Shown here: in pieces, positions 63,439 through 64,000 of the stretch | How positions within the stretch are numbered: the first letter of the stretch is position 1 | Layout of the letters: each line of letters starts with the position of its first letter | Origin: an uncultured Pelagibacteraceae bacterium | GTDB taxonomy: Bacteria; Pseudomonadota; Alphaproteobacteria; Pelagibacterales; Pelagibacteraceae | Reading direction: 5' to 3' | Assembly: GCA_902588965.1 (NCBI GenBank) | Contig: CACIRD010000004.1 | Span: 1-64,000 of the forward strand | Length of the DNA stretch: 64,000 bases | The notes under the pieces: model-generated | Database searches by the model: none | Told to the model about the DNA's origin: nothing | Seen by the model: only the letters and a program-made list of their open reading frames with translations | Translations under genes and position numbers: made by a program

Positions 63439-64000
63439 TCTCTTTTTCTTTAGCTTTTTTTTCAATTATACTTACAGAAAAAATCGATAATTCATATAAA
63501 ATTAAAAGTGGTATTGCGAGACCAATTTGTGTAACTGGATCAGGAGGTGTAAGGACAGCAGCAGCGGCAAATATTATTACAACTACATACTTTCTCCTTT
63601 CTTTTAAAAAAATCGAATCAATAAATCCAATTCTTGCTAGCAAGCTTAAAACTACAGGTAATTGAAAACTTAGACCAAAAGCAAAAATTAATTTCATAAT
63701 TAATGATAAATATTCATTAACTTTTGCTTCTAGTTGAATTGGTAAATTTGTAATTATTCCTGAACTTTCAAATGATAAGAAAAACTTAATAGCTAAAGGC
63801 ATTATTAAATAGTAGACAAGCATACCACCTAATAAAAATAAAATTGGCGTTATTATTAAATACGGCATTATTGCTAATTTTTCATTTTCGTACAAACCAG
63901 GGGCTATAAATTTCCAAATTTGGATTAAAATAAAAGGACTTGTTATAAAAAATGCAGCAAAAAATGAAACTTTTAGATAAGTAAGAAATGTTTCTTGTAA
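63431..64000 (-). CDS. tatC: Sec-independent protein translocase TatC (partial)
   Basis: Core of the twin-arginine translocase. The coding strand enters from the window end (64000) and runs in frame through LQETFLTYLKVSFFAAFFIT, SPFILIQIWKFIAPGLYENE (the conserved FxxPGL region with the essential Glu), ITPILFLLGGMLVYYLIMPL, FGLSFQLPVVLSLL and AAAAVLTPPDPVTQIGLAIP. About 190 codons are visible; the N terminus is outside the window. A TTG at 63895 is not the start. Tat cargo candidates here include the M48 lipoprotein. The stop overlaps the serS start. Confidence 0.95.
   Translation of the reverse strand, partial: LQETFLTYLKVSFFAAFFITSPFILIQIWKFIAPGLYENEKLAIMPYLIITPILFLLGGMLVYYLIMPLAIKFFLSFESSGIITNLPIQLEAKVNEYLSLIMKLIFAFGLSFQLPVVLSLLARIGFIDSIFLKERRKYVVVIIFAAAAVLTPPDPVTQIGLAIPLLILYELSIFSVSIIEKKAKEKENA

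Noticed and set aside
63439-63465. Longer serS start
   Set aside because: The added Lys-rich codons are the tatC tail in another frame; the family N terminus starts at 63438.

Overview
The window is a compact, very AT-rich stretch (clearly below one third G+C by eye) from a streamlined marine alphaproteobacterium, most likely SAR11 (Pelagibacterales) or a similar reduced lineage. The evidence is alphaproteobacterial gene orders (lepB-rnc-recO, bamE/CBP3-like/rpmF/plsX/ihfA/merR, ribD-ribE-ribB-ribH-nusB-thiL-hppA, mltB-rlpA-dac-tmk-holB-metG-tatD, sdhE/recG/DUF502, ssb/uvrA, secF-secD-yajC-serS-tatC), many 1-20 bp gene overlaps, almost no spacer DNA and Lys/Asn/Ile-rich proteins. The taxonomic call is inference from gene content.

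Layout. 1-3.1 kb: signal peptidase, RNase III, RecO and a convergent hemB. 3.1-10.5 kb: a 2OG-oxygenase-like gene, rpiB, glyA, nrdR, the riboflavin operon, nusB and thiL. 10.6-15.7 kb: proton pyrophosphatase, bamE, a cytochrome bc1 assembly factor, rpmF, plsX, ihfA, a MerR regulator and rpmG. 15.7-23.7 kb: chorismate mutase, ctaA, metY behind a probable SAM-II/SAM-V type riboswitch, rplM-rpsI, argC, a tiny lipoprotein, hom and two transporters. 23.7-31.8 kb is the accessory part: a 434-bp gene-free spacer, a short ogt, an unrecognised structured RNA with its own terminator, a small membrane protein, a tyrosine recombinase, a surface-glycan cassette (GT11, GT2, Gfo/Idh oxidoreductase, sugar formyltransferase, two-domain glycosyltransferase), a GIY-YIG gene and tRNA-Glu. 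31.8-44.8 kb: glpX, an SbmA-like transporter, an NDUFS4-like subunit, tRNA-Pro, nhaA, a peroxidase and a long minus-strand housekeeping operon. 44.8-50.5 kb: a GMC oxidoreductase with a 43-aa partner, tRNA-Ser, sdhE, recG, DUF502, an M48 lipoprotein and tRNA-Lys. 50.6-64 kb: tgt, cyclophilin, coaD, gyrA, ssb, uvrA, a PuuD-like membrane protein, secF, secD, yajC, serS and tatC, which is cut by the window end.

Most genes are core metabolism, translation, replication/repair and envelope functions in co-directional operons. The best candidates for something undescribed are the roughly 180-nt RNA at 24.38-24.57 kb (three GNRA-capped hairpins, -10 element, intrinsic terminator) and the recombinase next to it, whose promoter abuts a 9-bp inverted repeat. 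Other oddities are a tRNA-guanine transglycosylase lacking two of its three zinc cysteines, NrdR with CxC knuckles, and era, fabH and DUF177 absent from their usual places.
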